Positions 1-5,335 of a stretch of 7,075 nt of DNA are shown in pieces. A program made the translations under genes and the position numbers. The notes under the pieces are model-generated. The model worked only from the letters and a program-made list of their open reading frames with translations, had not been told where the DNA came from and ran no database searches. This DNA comes from Candidatus Binatota bacterium (GTDB lineage Bacteria > Desulfobacterota > Binatia > Bin18), in NCBI GenBank assembly GCA_011523315.1, contig WTHE01000707.1, positions 1-7,075 on the forward strand, written 5' to 3'. Positions within the stretch are counted from its first letter, which is position 1; each line of letters begins with the position of its first letter.

Positions 1-109
1 TTCCAATTCATGCCGAATCGCTTTTTGGATGTAACCGCGCTTTCATCGACGGGTTAGCCGTCGATGAAAGCGCGGTTACATCCAAAAAGCGATTCGGCAT
101 GAATTGGAA
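1..109. repeat. Perfect 52-bp inverted repeat with 5-nt loop at the window edge
   Basis: Bases 1-52 are the exact reverse complement of bases 58-109, separated by the loop GTTAG (53-57). No mismatch is seen over 52 pairs. The right arm is in frame with, and continues into, the restriction-enzyme-like coding region, so it is probably the genuine sequence. The left arm begins at base 1 and is simply its antisense copy. CGG and CCG flank the loop and could have served as microhomology for a strand snapping back on itself. This is the usual look of a fold-back artefact at a contig end. A real long hairpin, such as a hairpin telomere, cannot be excluded from the sequence alone. Confidence 0.95.
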
Positions 110-467
110 GATGACCGCTAAGACCATCCTCCTTCAACTCCACCACAAAATTGAGACTTTTGAAGAGATGAACAAGCATCTTGTTCTGGTTATTCAAGAC
201 GTTCTTCTCGACTATATGAGAAGAGAATTTCGCTTTGATCATCTGAATCCGGCCCGGCTCGGAGAGCCTATGCATATCCATTCCTACACGGCGACGGTGC
301 AGCCGGAACAGCCTTTACGGATTGAACTTGATTCGCGGTGTAGTACCGACACAGCGGGAGTTGCTGCCTGTTTGAGAGCACGGGCTAAAGCTAGCCCCAG
401 TCCTAGGCAGATCGTACCTCTTTTGGAAACGAAAATTTCTGATGAAACTATTTTTGTGTTGCAGTAA
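3..467 (+). CDS. C-terminal fragment of a NotI-like type II restriction endonuclease (5' partial)
   Basis: The frame is open from the window edge to a TAA at 465-467; the first internal ATG is at 99. The reliable part starts at about base 58, because 1-57 belongs to the fold-back arm and loop. The segment after the ATG (NWKMTAKTILLQLHHKIETF, then a hydrophobic stretch LVLVIQDVLLDYMRREF) matches my memory of the conserved C-terminal part of NotI-family restriction endonucleases, and its layout resembles the FKRTFYQMAYKFALSG region of NotI itself. The family's catalytic residues lie further N-terminal and are not in the window, so activity cannot be judged. No methyltransferase is visible; it could lie off the left edge. 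GC content is far below the neighbours (about 39% over 121-240), which suggests horizontal acquisition. The alternative is an uncharacterised protein. Confidence in the family is moderate. Confidence 0.55.
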   Translation, partial: PIHAESLFGCNRAFIDGLAVDESAVTSKKRFGMNWKMTAKTILLQLHHKIETFEEMNKHLVLVIQDVLLDYMRREFRFDHLNPARLGEPMHIHSYTATVQPEQPLRIELDSRCSTDTAGVAACLRARAKASPSPRQIVPLLETKISDETIFVLQ

Positions 468-481
468 ACCTCCACTGCCGC

Positions 482-499
482 AAGCGGTTTCCGCTTTTC
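482..499 (+). terminator. Possible Rho-independent terminator of the restriction-enzyme-like gene
   Basis: AAGCGG (482-487), loop TTT (488-490) and CCGCTT (491-496) form a 6-bp stem followed by TTC, giving a short T-run at 495-498. It begins 15 bases after the TAA at 465-467. The stem is short and the T-tract is only four bases, so termination would be weak. The T-run is on the plus strand, so it serves the plus-strand gene and not the convergent helix-turn-helix gene. Confidence 0.4.
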
Positions 500-537
500 A
501 TCTTGCAATCGAGTCGGGTCTAATGGGGCTGCTCACG

Positions 538-876
538 TTATTTGACCGTAAGAGACAGGGTCGCCTGACTGCGTCGCTTCGGCCGCACGGTAATCTGCAC
601 ATCCTGATCGAGCTTTGTCAGCAGTTCCATCAGTTTGCCCACAGAGAAGGAACCCGAGCGGTTACGCATTAACAGCGAGACATGCGGCTGCTTGAGTCCC
701 AGCACGGCGGCCGCTTGCGTTTGGGTTAAGCCGCGCGCCTTGATAAGCCGGTAGAGCTGTAAGGTGAGATGTGCCTTGAGTTGTTCTTGACCGGGGTTCG
801 GTAGCCCGAGATCCGCAAAAATATTGCCGCTGCTGTCTTCCACAAGAGGGCTGTCCTTTTTAAGCGCGTCCGCCAT
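538..876 (-). CDS. XRE-family helix-turn-helix protein, orphan HigA-like antitoxin
   Basis: This is a predicted 112-residue DNA-binding protein. After a short N-terminal part it has the stretch SSGNIFADLGLPNP (15-28), a hallmark of the small HTH proteins that act as antitoxins beside RelE/HigB-type (Gp49-like) toxins. The helix-turn-helix spans about 39-95, with TQTQAAAVLG (51-60) as the second helix and QPHVSLLMRN (63-72) as the recognition helix. The C-terminus QDVQITVRPKRR is also typical. In such pairs the toxin gene normally lies immediately upstream. Here the upstream neighbour is argF, about 105 bases away, and no complete toxin frame fits, so this copy is an orphan antitoxin or a stand-alone regulator. 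I chose the ATG at 874-876 over the in-frame TTG at 889-891, because the TTG lies inside the operator palindrome. No Shine-Dalgarno is visible before the ATG, so the mRNA may be leaderless. Confidence 0.82.
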   Translation of the reverse strand: MADALKKDSPLVEDSSGNIFADLGLPNPGQEQLKAHLTLQLYRLIKARGLTQTQAAAVLGLKQPHVSLLMRNRSGSFSVGKLMELLTKLDQDVQITVRPKRRSQATLSLTVK

Positions 877-884
877 GAGACAGC

Positions 885-902
885 TATACAAATATTTGTA
901 TA
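885..902. promoter_or_regulatory. 18-bp palindromic operator for the HTH gene
   Basis: TATACAAAT and ATTTGTATA are exact reverse complements with no spacer, and they end 8 bases before the ATG of the HTH gene. This AT-only centre stands out in a GC-rich region. On the minus strand TGGCCA and TATAGC (17 bases apart, each 4/6 to consensus) could be -35 and -10 elements, with the palindrome lying between and partly over them. HTH antitoxins commonly repress their own promoter by binding such a palindrome, so autoregulation is the likely role. The binding itself is inferred. Confidence 0.65.
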
Positions 903-981
903 ACTTGGCCAGGACGTGTGGCTATGTTCGAGAAGCTTCTTGTCGTGCTTATTGAGCTGCCAGCCTGGGCAAGAGGTGCGG

Positions 982-1890
982 CTAGTCCAGCAGCCAGACC
1001 ATGACCGCTTTTTGGACGTGCAGGCGGTTCTCGGCCTGCTCCAGAACCACGGATTGCGGGCCGTCCAGGACCTCGGCGCTGATCTCCTGGCCGCGATGGG
1101 CGGGCAGGCAGTGCATGACTAGGGCCTCGGGCTTGGCCAGCGCCAGGACCTCGGCGTTGACCTGGTAGGGGGCAAAGGTCTGCTGCCGGGCGGCGCTCTC
1201 GTCTTCCTGACCCATGCTGGTCCACACGTCGGTGTAGACCACGTCGGCTCCGTCAACGGCGTCTTGCAGCGCGTGGCTGACCCGGATGTCCCCGCCCGCT
1301 TTTTGGGCTGACGCCAGTAGCTCGGCGTCGGGCTCGTAGCCCGGCGGACAGGCCAGCCGAAAGCTGATGGGCAGCTTGGCGGCCACGTTCAGCCACGAGT
1401 TGACGACATTATTGCCGTCGCCGACAAAGGCGATGCGCAGGCCGTCGAGCCGGCCGCGCTGCTCGATCAGGGTCAGGCAGTCGGCCAGAATCTGACACGG
1501 GTGGGAGAGATCCGACAGGCCGTTGATGACCGGGACCGTTGCCTGCTCGGCGAGTTCGAGAACAATCTGGTGGGCAAAGGTACGGACCATGATCAGGTCA
1601 ACCCAGCGCGACAGGTTGCGGGCCACGTCGGTCGGCGATTCGCGTGTGCCGAGACCGATGTCCGCCGGGGACAGATACACCGCATAGCCGCCGAGCTGCA
1701 CCATGCCGGCTTCAAAGGTGACCCGGGTGCGCAGGCTGGGCTTCTCGAAGAGCATAGCCAGGGTTTTGCCGCTCAGCAGGGGGTGGGCCTGGCCGGCCCG
1801 GCGCTCGCGCTTGAGTCGCTGGGCCAGGGAGAAGATGGCGCTGAGCTGGTCTGGCTCAAGGTCGCTGATACTGACCAGGTCGCGTTTCAT
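982..1890 (-). CDS. argF: Ornithine carbamoyltransferase
   Basis: Cytoplasmic enzyme joining carbamoyl phosphate to L-ornithine to give L-citrulline and phosphate, the sixth step of arginine synthesis. At 302 residues it has the normal length for the anabolic family. Carbamoyl-phosphate-binding motif SLRTR is at 52-56 (the common STRTR variant with Leu in place of Thr) and HPCQ at 130-133. In the ornithine domain, the segment FVGDGNNVVNSW is at 155-166, DVWTSMG (the SMG loop) at 221-227 and HCLP, with the catalytic-site Cys, at 260-263. These distinguish it from aspartate carbamoyltransferase. The ATG overlaps the argD stop in an ATGA (1887-1890) and has no good Shine-Dalgarno of its own, so translation is probably coupled to argD. 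It is the last gene of the operon in this window. No terminator is evident after its TAG, so transcripts may run on into the HTH gene. Confidence 0.97.
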   Translation of the reverse strand: MKRDLVSISDLEPDQLSAIFSLAQRLKRERRAGQAHPLLSGKTLAMLFEKPSLRTRVTFEAGMVQLGGYAVYLSPADIGLGTRESPTDVARNLSRWVDLIMVRTFAHQIVLELAEQATVPVINGLSDLSHPCQILADCLTLIEQRGRLDGLRIAFVGDGNNVVNSWLNVAAKLPISFRLACPPGYEPDAELLASAQKAGGDIRVSHALQDAVDGADVVYTDVWTSMGQEDESAARQQTFAPYQVNAEVLALAKPEALVMHCLPAHRGQEISAEVLDGPQSVVLEQAENRLHVQKAVMVWLLD

Positions 1891-3074
1891 TGCTGGGCCA
1901 ACACGTTTTCGAGAATCGCCACGCCTTGGTCAATTTCGGCCTGGGTAATAATGAGCGGCGGGATAAAACGCAGCACCGTGCCGGCCGCGCAGTTGATCAG
2001 CAGGCCCTGGTCCAGGCAGGCGTTGACAATGTCCGCCCCGTCGCGGTCGAGCGCGGCGCCCAGAATCAGGCCCTGGCCGCGCACCTCGGTAATACACGAG
2101 AACTTGGCTTGCAGGTCTTGCAGCCTGGTCAGGAAGTAGGCGCCCATCTTTTGGCAGTTTTCCAACACGCCGCCGTTGAGCAGGGTGTCGATGACCGCCA
2201 CGCCTGCGGCGCAGGCGACCGCATTGCCGCCAAAGGTGGAGCCGTGGGTGCCCAGGTTCAAGCTCTCGGCAATATCGGCCCGAGCGACCATCGCGCCGAC
2301 CGGAATGCCGCCGCCCAGCGCCTTGGCCAGGGGCATGATGTCCGGCTCGATGCCCGCGTGCTCATAGGCGAACAGCGTGCCGGTGCGGCCGATGCCGACC
2401 TGCACCTCGTCGGCGATCAGCAGCAGGTCGTGGCGGTCGCAGATGTCGCGCAGCCCCTTGAGATAGCCCGGTCGGGGAACCACGACCCCGCCCTCACCCA
2501 GAATGGGCTCGACCAGGATCGCCACGGTCTTGTCCGAGACCGCCGCCTCCATCGCCTCCAGGTCGTCGTAGGCGACGTAGCGAAAGCCGTCCAGCACCGG
2601 CCCGAAGCCCTGGCGGACCTTTTCCTGGCCGGTGGCGGCAATCGTGGCCATCGTCCGTCCGTGGAAGGAGCCCAGGACGGTCAGAATTTCGTAGCGTCCG
2701 TCGCGCTTATCCACACCGTATTTGCGGGCCAGCTTGATCGACGCCTCGTTGGCCTCGGCTCCGCTGTTGCAGAAAAAGACCTTGTCACCAAACGAGTGGT
2801 TGCACAGCAGCTCGGCCAGCCGCGCCTGGGGCACGGTGTGGTGCAAATTGGAGATATGGGTCAGGGTGGAAACCTGATCCTGGACCGCCCGGACCACGGC
2901 CGGATGACACTGTCCGAGGTTCATGACGGCCAGGCTGGCAAACAGATCCAGATACTCCTTGCCCTCGGCGTCCCACAGCCGACAGCCCTCGCCGCGCACA
3001 AAGGCGACCGGAAAGCGGGCGTAGGTGTTGCACAGATACCGGGTGTTCAGATCAATAATGTCCTGGTTGGTCAT
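1887..3074 (-). CDS. argD: Acetylornithine aminotransferase
   Basis: PLP-dependent class III aminotransferase, 395 residues, full length. It converts N-acetylglutamate 5-semialdehyde plus glutamate to N-acetylornithine plus 2-oxoglutarate, the fourth step of arginine synthesis. Visible landmarks are SGAEANE (104-110, phosphate/PLP contacts), SFHGRT (136-141), ADEVQVGIGRTG (221-232; D222 contacts the pyridine nitrogen), LAKALGGG with Lys251 as the expected Schiff-base lysine, THGSTFGGN (276-284) and VRGQGLILG (331-339). The family also covers succinyl-diaminopimelate and ornithine/GABA aminotransferases, but the position between argB and argF makes the arginine role the best call; a second role in lysine synthesis is possible. 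The start ATG (3072-3074) overlaps the argB stop in an ATGA and is preceded by a strong GGAGGAG. Confidence 0.96.
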   Translation of the reverse strand: MTNQDIIDLNTRYLCNTYARFPVAFVRGEGCRLWDAEGKEYLDLFASLAVMNLGQCHPAVVRAVQDQVSTLTHISNLHHTVPQARLAELLCNHSFGDKVFFCNSGAEANEASIKLARKYGVDKRDGRYEILTVLGSFHGRTMATIAATGQEKVRQGFGPVLDGFRYVAYDDLEAMEAAVSDKTVAILVEPILGEGGVVVPRPGYLKGLRDICDRHDLLLIADEVQVGIGRTGTLFAYEHAGIEPDIMPLAKALGGGIPVGAMVARADIAESLNLGTHGSTFGGNAVACAAGVAVIDTLLNGGVLENCQKMGAYFLTRLQDLQAKFSCITEVRGQGLILGAALDRDGADIVNACLDQGLLINCAAGTVLRFIPPLIITQAEIDQGVAILENVLAQQ

Positions 3075-3946
3075 GCGCTCCTCCGGACGACCTCGGTGCC
3101 GACCCCCTCCCTGGTGAACAGCTCCAGCAGGATGGCGTGGCGCACGCGGCCGTCAATGATATGGGTCTTGCGAACCCCGCCGTGCAGAGCTTCAAGACAA
3201 CACTCGACTTTGGGAATCATGCCCGCGCTGATGGTGTGGCGGTCGATCAGGGTCTTGGCCTGCTCGCTGCCGAGGGTGGAGATCAGGGCGCCGTCGTCGT
3301 CTTGAATGCCCTCGACATCGGTCAGCAGGATGAGCTTTTCGGCCTGCAGAGCCTGGGCGACTTTTCCGGCCACCAGGTCGGCGTTGATATTATACGTGGT
3401 GCCGTCCCGGCCGATGCCGATCGGGGCGATGACGGGGATGAAATCGGCCCCGGTCAGGGAGTGGACCAGGTCGGGGTTGACGCCGACGACCTCTCCGACC
3501 TGACCGATATCGCGGCGCTGGGGCGGCTGGCCGTCTGTCACGAACATCTTGCGGGCCACAATCATGTCCCCGTCTTTGCCGCTCAGGCCGACCGCTCGGC
3601 CGCCCTGGCGGTTGATCAGGGTCGCAATCTCTTTGTTGAGCTTGCCCAGCACCATCTCGACCACTTCCACGGTGGCGGCGTCGGTGACGCGCATGCCGCG
3701 CACGAATGTCGAGCTGATGTCCAGCCGCTCCAGCATGTGGCCGATCTGGGGCCCCCCGCCGTGGACCACGACCGGATTCATGCCGGTAACCTTGAGCAGC
3801 ACGATGTCTTGGGCGAAGTGGTGCTTGAGATCCTCGTCCTGCATGGCGTGGCCGCCATACTTGATGACCAGGGTCTTGCCCGAGAAGCGCTGCATATACG
3901 GCAGGGCTTCGAGCAGGGTGTCGGCTTTTTGAATCAGATCGTCCAT
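3071..3946 (-). CDS. argB: Acetylglutamate kinase, arginine-sensitive type
   Basis: Phosphorylates N-acetyl-L-glutamate with ATP to N-acetylglutamyl 5-phosphate, the second and usually controlling step of arginine synthesis. It is 291 residues from the chosen ATG (3944-3946). An in-frame TTG at 3956-3958 would add four residues, but the ATG is preferred. Amino-acid-kinase motifs are intact: Lys29 in KYGGH (29-33), HGGGPQ (62-67), NINAD (186-190) and SAGMIPK with Lys246 (240-246). The N-terminus before KYGGH forms an extra helix (about 2-22), and the C-terminus has HIIDGR (262-267) and EGVGT (280-284). Both features are characteristic of the hexameric, arginine-inhibited enzymes (Pseudomonas aeruginosa, Thermotoga maritima) and absent from the insensitive E. 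coli type. End-product control of the pathway by arginine is therefore likely. First gene of the argB-argD-argF operon; its TGA overlaps the argD ATG. Confidence 0.96.
   Translation of the reverse strand: MDDLIQKADTLLEALPYMQRFSGKTLVIKYGGHAMQDEDLKHHFAQDIVLLKVTGMNPVVVHGGGPQIGHMLERLDISSTFVRGMRVTDAATVEVVEMVLGKLNKEIATLINRQGGRAVGLSGKDGDMIVARKMFVTDGQPPQRRDIGQVGEVVGVNPDLVHSLTGADFIPVIAPIGIGRDGTTYNINADLVAGKVAQALQAEKLILLTDVEGIQDDDGALISTLGSEQAKTLIDRHTISAGMIPKVECCLEALHGGVRKTHIIDGRVRHAILLELFTREGVGTEVVRRSA
3078..3084 (-). promoter_or_regulatory. Strong Shine-Dalgarno of argD inside the 3' end of argB
   Basis: The minus strand reads GGAGGAG three bases before the argD ATG, within the last codons of argB. 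It fixes the argD start at 3074 and suggests argD is translated strongly on its own, whereas argF, which also has an ATGA overlap, lacks such a site. Confidence 0.75.
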
Positions 3947-3972
3947 AGTGAATGACAATCCCGTGTGGAAGA

Positions 3973-4001
3973 CATATGCCCTGTCGCCTCAGACGGGTCA
4001 A
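3973..4001 (-). promoter_or_regulatory. Candidate sigma-70-type promoter of the arg operon
   Basis: On the minus strand TTGACC (3996-4001, 5/6 to the -35 consensus) is followed after 17 bases by CATATG (3973-3978, 3/6 to the -10 consensus). Transcription would start near 3966, giving a leader of about 20 bases to the argB ATG at 3946. The -35 box and spacing are good and the -10 box is poor. I see no clear ARG-box palindrome in the divergent region 3947-4105. Confidence 0.4.
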
Positions 4002-4091
4002 TAGGAGCCCCATTTTCTCGGCTCGCGGTCTTGGTTTCCGGCCGGCCTTGGGCTAAGTTCGGCATGGACAGTCGCCGATCACACCTGCATC

Positions 4092-4097
4092 GGGAGG
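4092..4097 (+). promoter_or_regulatory. Shine-Dalgarno that sets the dioxygenase start
   Basis: GGGAGG lies 8 bases before the ATG at 4106. The frame is open upstream to about 3965 with other possible starts, but none has a comparable site, and homology to TauD-family proteins begins at the 4106 ATG (MTLRITPLSGALGAEVSGLD). Confidence 0.7.
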
Positions 4098-4105
4098 CGA
4101 GTATC

Positions 4106-4954
4106 ATGACACTCCGCATCACGCCCCTGAGCGGCGCCTTGGGCGCCGAGGTCAGCGGGCTTGACTGGACGCGACCCATAGACGACGCCACCAGAGCCGC
4201 CGTCACCGGCGCGTTTCTTGAGGCGCATCTGCTATGCCTGCGCGCCGCGCCCCTGACCCCGGCCGAATTTGTCCGGGTCGCCCGCTACTTTGGTGAGCCT
4301 CAGCTTCAGCTGCTGCGCGAGTATCGGGATACGCACGTCCCCGAAGTGTCGGTTCTGGACAGCTCGTATAAGACGCCCGAGTCCAAGCCGGCCGATCTGT
4401 CCCGGCTGCGCCTGACGGGCTGGCACACCGACGACTCGTATTTTGCCGTCCCGGCCAAGGCGACCATGCTCCAGGCCCTGGCCCTGCCCGAATCCGGTGG
4501 CGAGACCTGTTTCTGCAATCTGCAGACCGCCTATGCCGACCTGTCCGAGGAGCTGAAAGCCCGGGTGGACGGCCTGCGGGCCGTGCATAGCTACGATACG
4601 CTGCGCACTCCAGCTCGGGCCCAGCAACGCTCGACGGTTGAAAAGCAGGAAACCCCGGACGTGGTCCACCCCCTGATTCGGACCCATGACGAGACCGGGC
4701 ACAAAGCGATCTATCTGAACGCGAACCGAACCGACCGGATTGCCGGTCTGGAGCGGCAGGAGAGTGACGCTTTGCTCGACCGGCTCCACGCCCATATGAC
4801 CCAGGCCCGCTACCGCTACGATCACGCCTGGCGGGTCGGCGATATTCTGGTCTGGGACAATCGGTGTCTGGTCCATTCGGTCAATATGGATTTTGCGGTC
4901 GGCCAGAGCCGGCGCCATCAGCGCATCCTGCTCAAGGGCTCGGTGCCGGTGTGA
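4106..4954 (+). CDS. TauD/TfdA-family Fe(II)/2-oxoglutarate-dependent dioxygenase
   Basis: Predicted cytoplasmic non-haem iron oxygenase of 282 residues that couples oxidative decarboxylation of 2-oxoglutarate to hydroxylation of an unknown substrate. The N-terminus (ITPLSGALGAEVSGLDW, about 5-21) is the family's usual opening. The facial triad is visible as H107 and D109 in WHTDDSYF and H257 in DNRCLVHSVN. The arginine that binds the 2-oxoglutarate carboxylate is probably R269 or R273 in RRHQRILL. HPLIRTH (188-194) and YLNANRT (203-209) are typical core strands. Family members act on taurine, other sulfonates, phenoxyacetates, alkyl sulfates and amino acids, and nothing here identifies which; no sulfonate transporter is nearby. 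It is transcribed divergently from argB and is followed by a small exported protein with which it probably forms an operon. A weak promoter pair, TTGGTT at 4031 and TAAGTT at 4054, lies 17 bases apart upstream. Confidence 0.9.
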   Translation: MTLRITPLSGALGAEVSGLDWTRPIDDATRAAVTGAFLEAHLLCLRAAPLTPAEFVRVARYFGEPQLQLLREYRDTHVPEVSVLDSSYKTPESKPADLSRLRLTGWHTDDSYFAVPAKATMLQALALPESGGETCFCNLQTAYADLSEELKARVDGLRAVHSYDTLRTPARAQQRSTVEKQETPDVVHPLIRTHDETGHKAIYLNANRTDRIAGLERQESDALLDRLHAHMTQARYRYDHAWRVGDILVWDNRCLVHSVNMDFAVGQSRRHQRILLKGSVPV

Positions 4955-4959
4955 GGAAG
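4953..4959 (+). promoter_or_regulatory. Shine-Dalgarno of the small exported protein, overlapping the dioxygenase stop
   Basis: GAGGAAG begins within the TGA of the dioxygenase gene (4952-4954) and ends two bases before the ATG at 4962. It supports this start over the in-frame upstream ATG at 4893, which lies inside the dioxygenase gene, and it ties the two genes into one transcript. Confidence 0.65.
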
Positions 4960-4961
4960 AC

Positions 4962-5309
4962 ATGAGATATGTACTGCTGCGGGCTGTCGTGTTTGCCGGC
5001 CTCGTCCTGGTCGGCGTGGCGTGTACCCAGGAGACCCAGAACAAGTTGGGCCGGGCGGTCCAGAACTGGACCGGCACCGACGGGGTGCTGGAGATCTATG
5101 CGGGCGACAAGCTGGTCAAGCGCTTTCTTGAAATCGACAAGATTTCGACCGCAACCGGGACCAGCGACGGCGTCCCCCGGCCGTACCGCTTCGGCTACGG
5201 TGTGCTGGACGCCAACCTGAACGGCCTGTCTGACGACGGGGAGGCCAAGGTCTACTTTGAGTTCAGCGATTATTCGACCTCATACGTGTTCTACGAGAGT
5301 CCGTCCTGA
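4962..5309 (+). CDS. Small exported protein, possible lipoprotein, of unknown function
   Basis: 115 residues from the ATG at 4962. The N-terminus has a basic start (MRYVLLR) and a hydrophobic segment (8-20) ending in GVAC, with Cys21 as a possible lipidation site. The lipobox is imperfect, since Gly rather than Leu is at -3, so ordinary signal-peptide export or retention as a membrane anchor is also possible. The mature part is short and rich in aromatic residues and Asp/Gly: TGTDGVLEIYAGDKLVKRF (about 39-57), a GTSDGVPRPYRFGYG segment, then LDANLNGLSDDGEAKVYFEFSDYSTSYVFYE, probably a small beta-rich fold. DANLNGLSDDGE resembles an acidic Ca-binding-type loop, but this is only a resemblance. 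I recognise similar hypothetical proteins but no named function. It lies 7 bases after the dioxygenase stop and probably shares its mRNA. It converges with the phosphofructokinase gene, with 26 bases between the stops and no clear terminator. Confidence 0.75.
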   Translation: MRYVLLRAVVFAGLVLVGVACTQETQNKLGRAVQNWTGTDGVLEIYAGDKLVKRFLEIDKISTATGTSDGVPRPYRFGYGVLDANLNGLSDDGEAKVYFEFSDYSTSYVFYESPS

Positions 5310-5335
5310 TGTGTTGACCGCAGTCCAACCGTGGC

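Noticed and set aside
707..714. GCGGCCGC, the NotI recognition site, inside the HTH gene next to a NotI-like gene
   Set aside because: At about 65% GC roughly one such octamer is expected by chance in 7 kb, and the specificity of the endonuclease fragment is unknown.
931..940. AGAAGCTTCT, a perfect 10-bp palindrome between argF and the HTH gene
   Set aside because: It is short, has no loop or T-tract for a terminator, and is not repeated near the 885-902 palindrome, so no role can be supported.
884..1225. Minus-strand 113-residue frame ending just before the HTH gene, where a toxin would be expected
   Set aside because: It overlaps argF in another frame and its Arg/Pro/Gly-rich translation is a GC-rich shadow; its tail shows no RelE/HigB-type motif.
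1890..3305. Long 471-residue plus-strand open frame opposite argD and argB
   Set aside because: It is an antisense shadow of GC-rich coding DNA. The minus-strand proteins carry full catalytic motifs, and the plus-strand translation resembles no family I know.
4038..4047. CCGGCCGGCC palindrome in the arg/dioxygenase divergent region
   Set aside because: Self-complementary GC-only runs are common at this base composition, and the sequence does not match an ARG box.
3965..4105. N-terminal extension of the dioxygenase to an upstream start
   Set aside because: The extra 47 residues lack family similarity and overlap the arg promoter region; the ATG at 4106 has the only good Shine-Dalgarno.
5310..5335. 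Bidirectional terminator between the converging small exported protein and pfkA genes
   Set aside because: The 26-base gap contains no stable stem and no T-tract on either strand.
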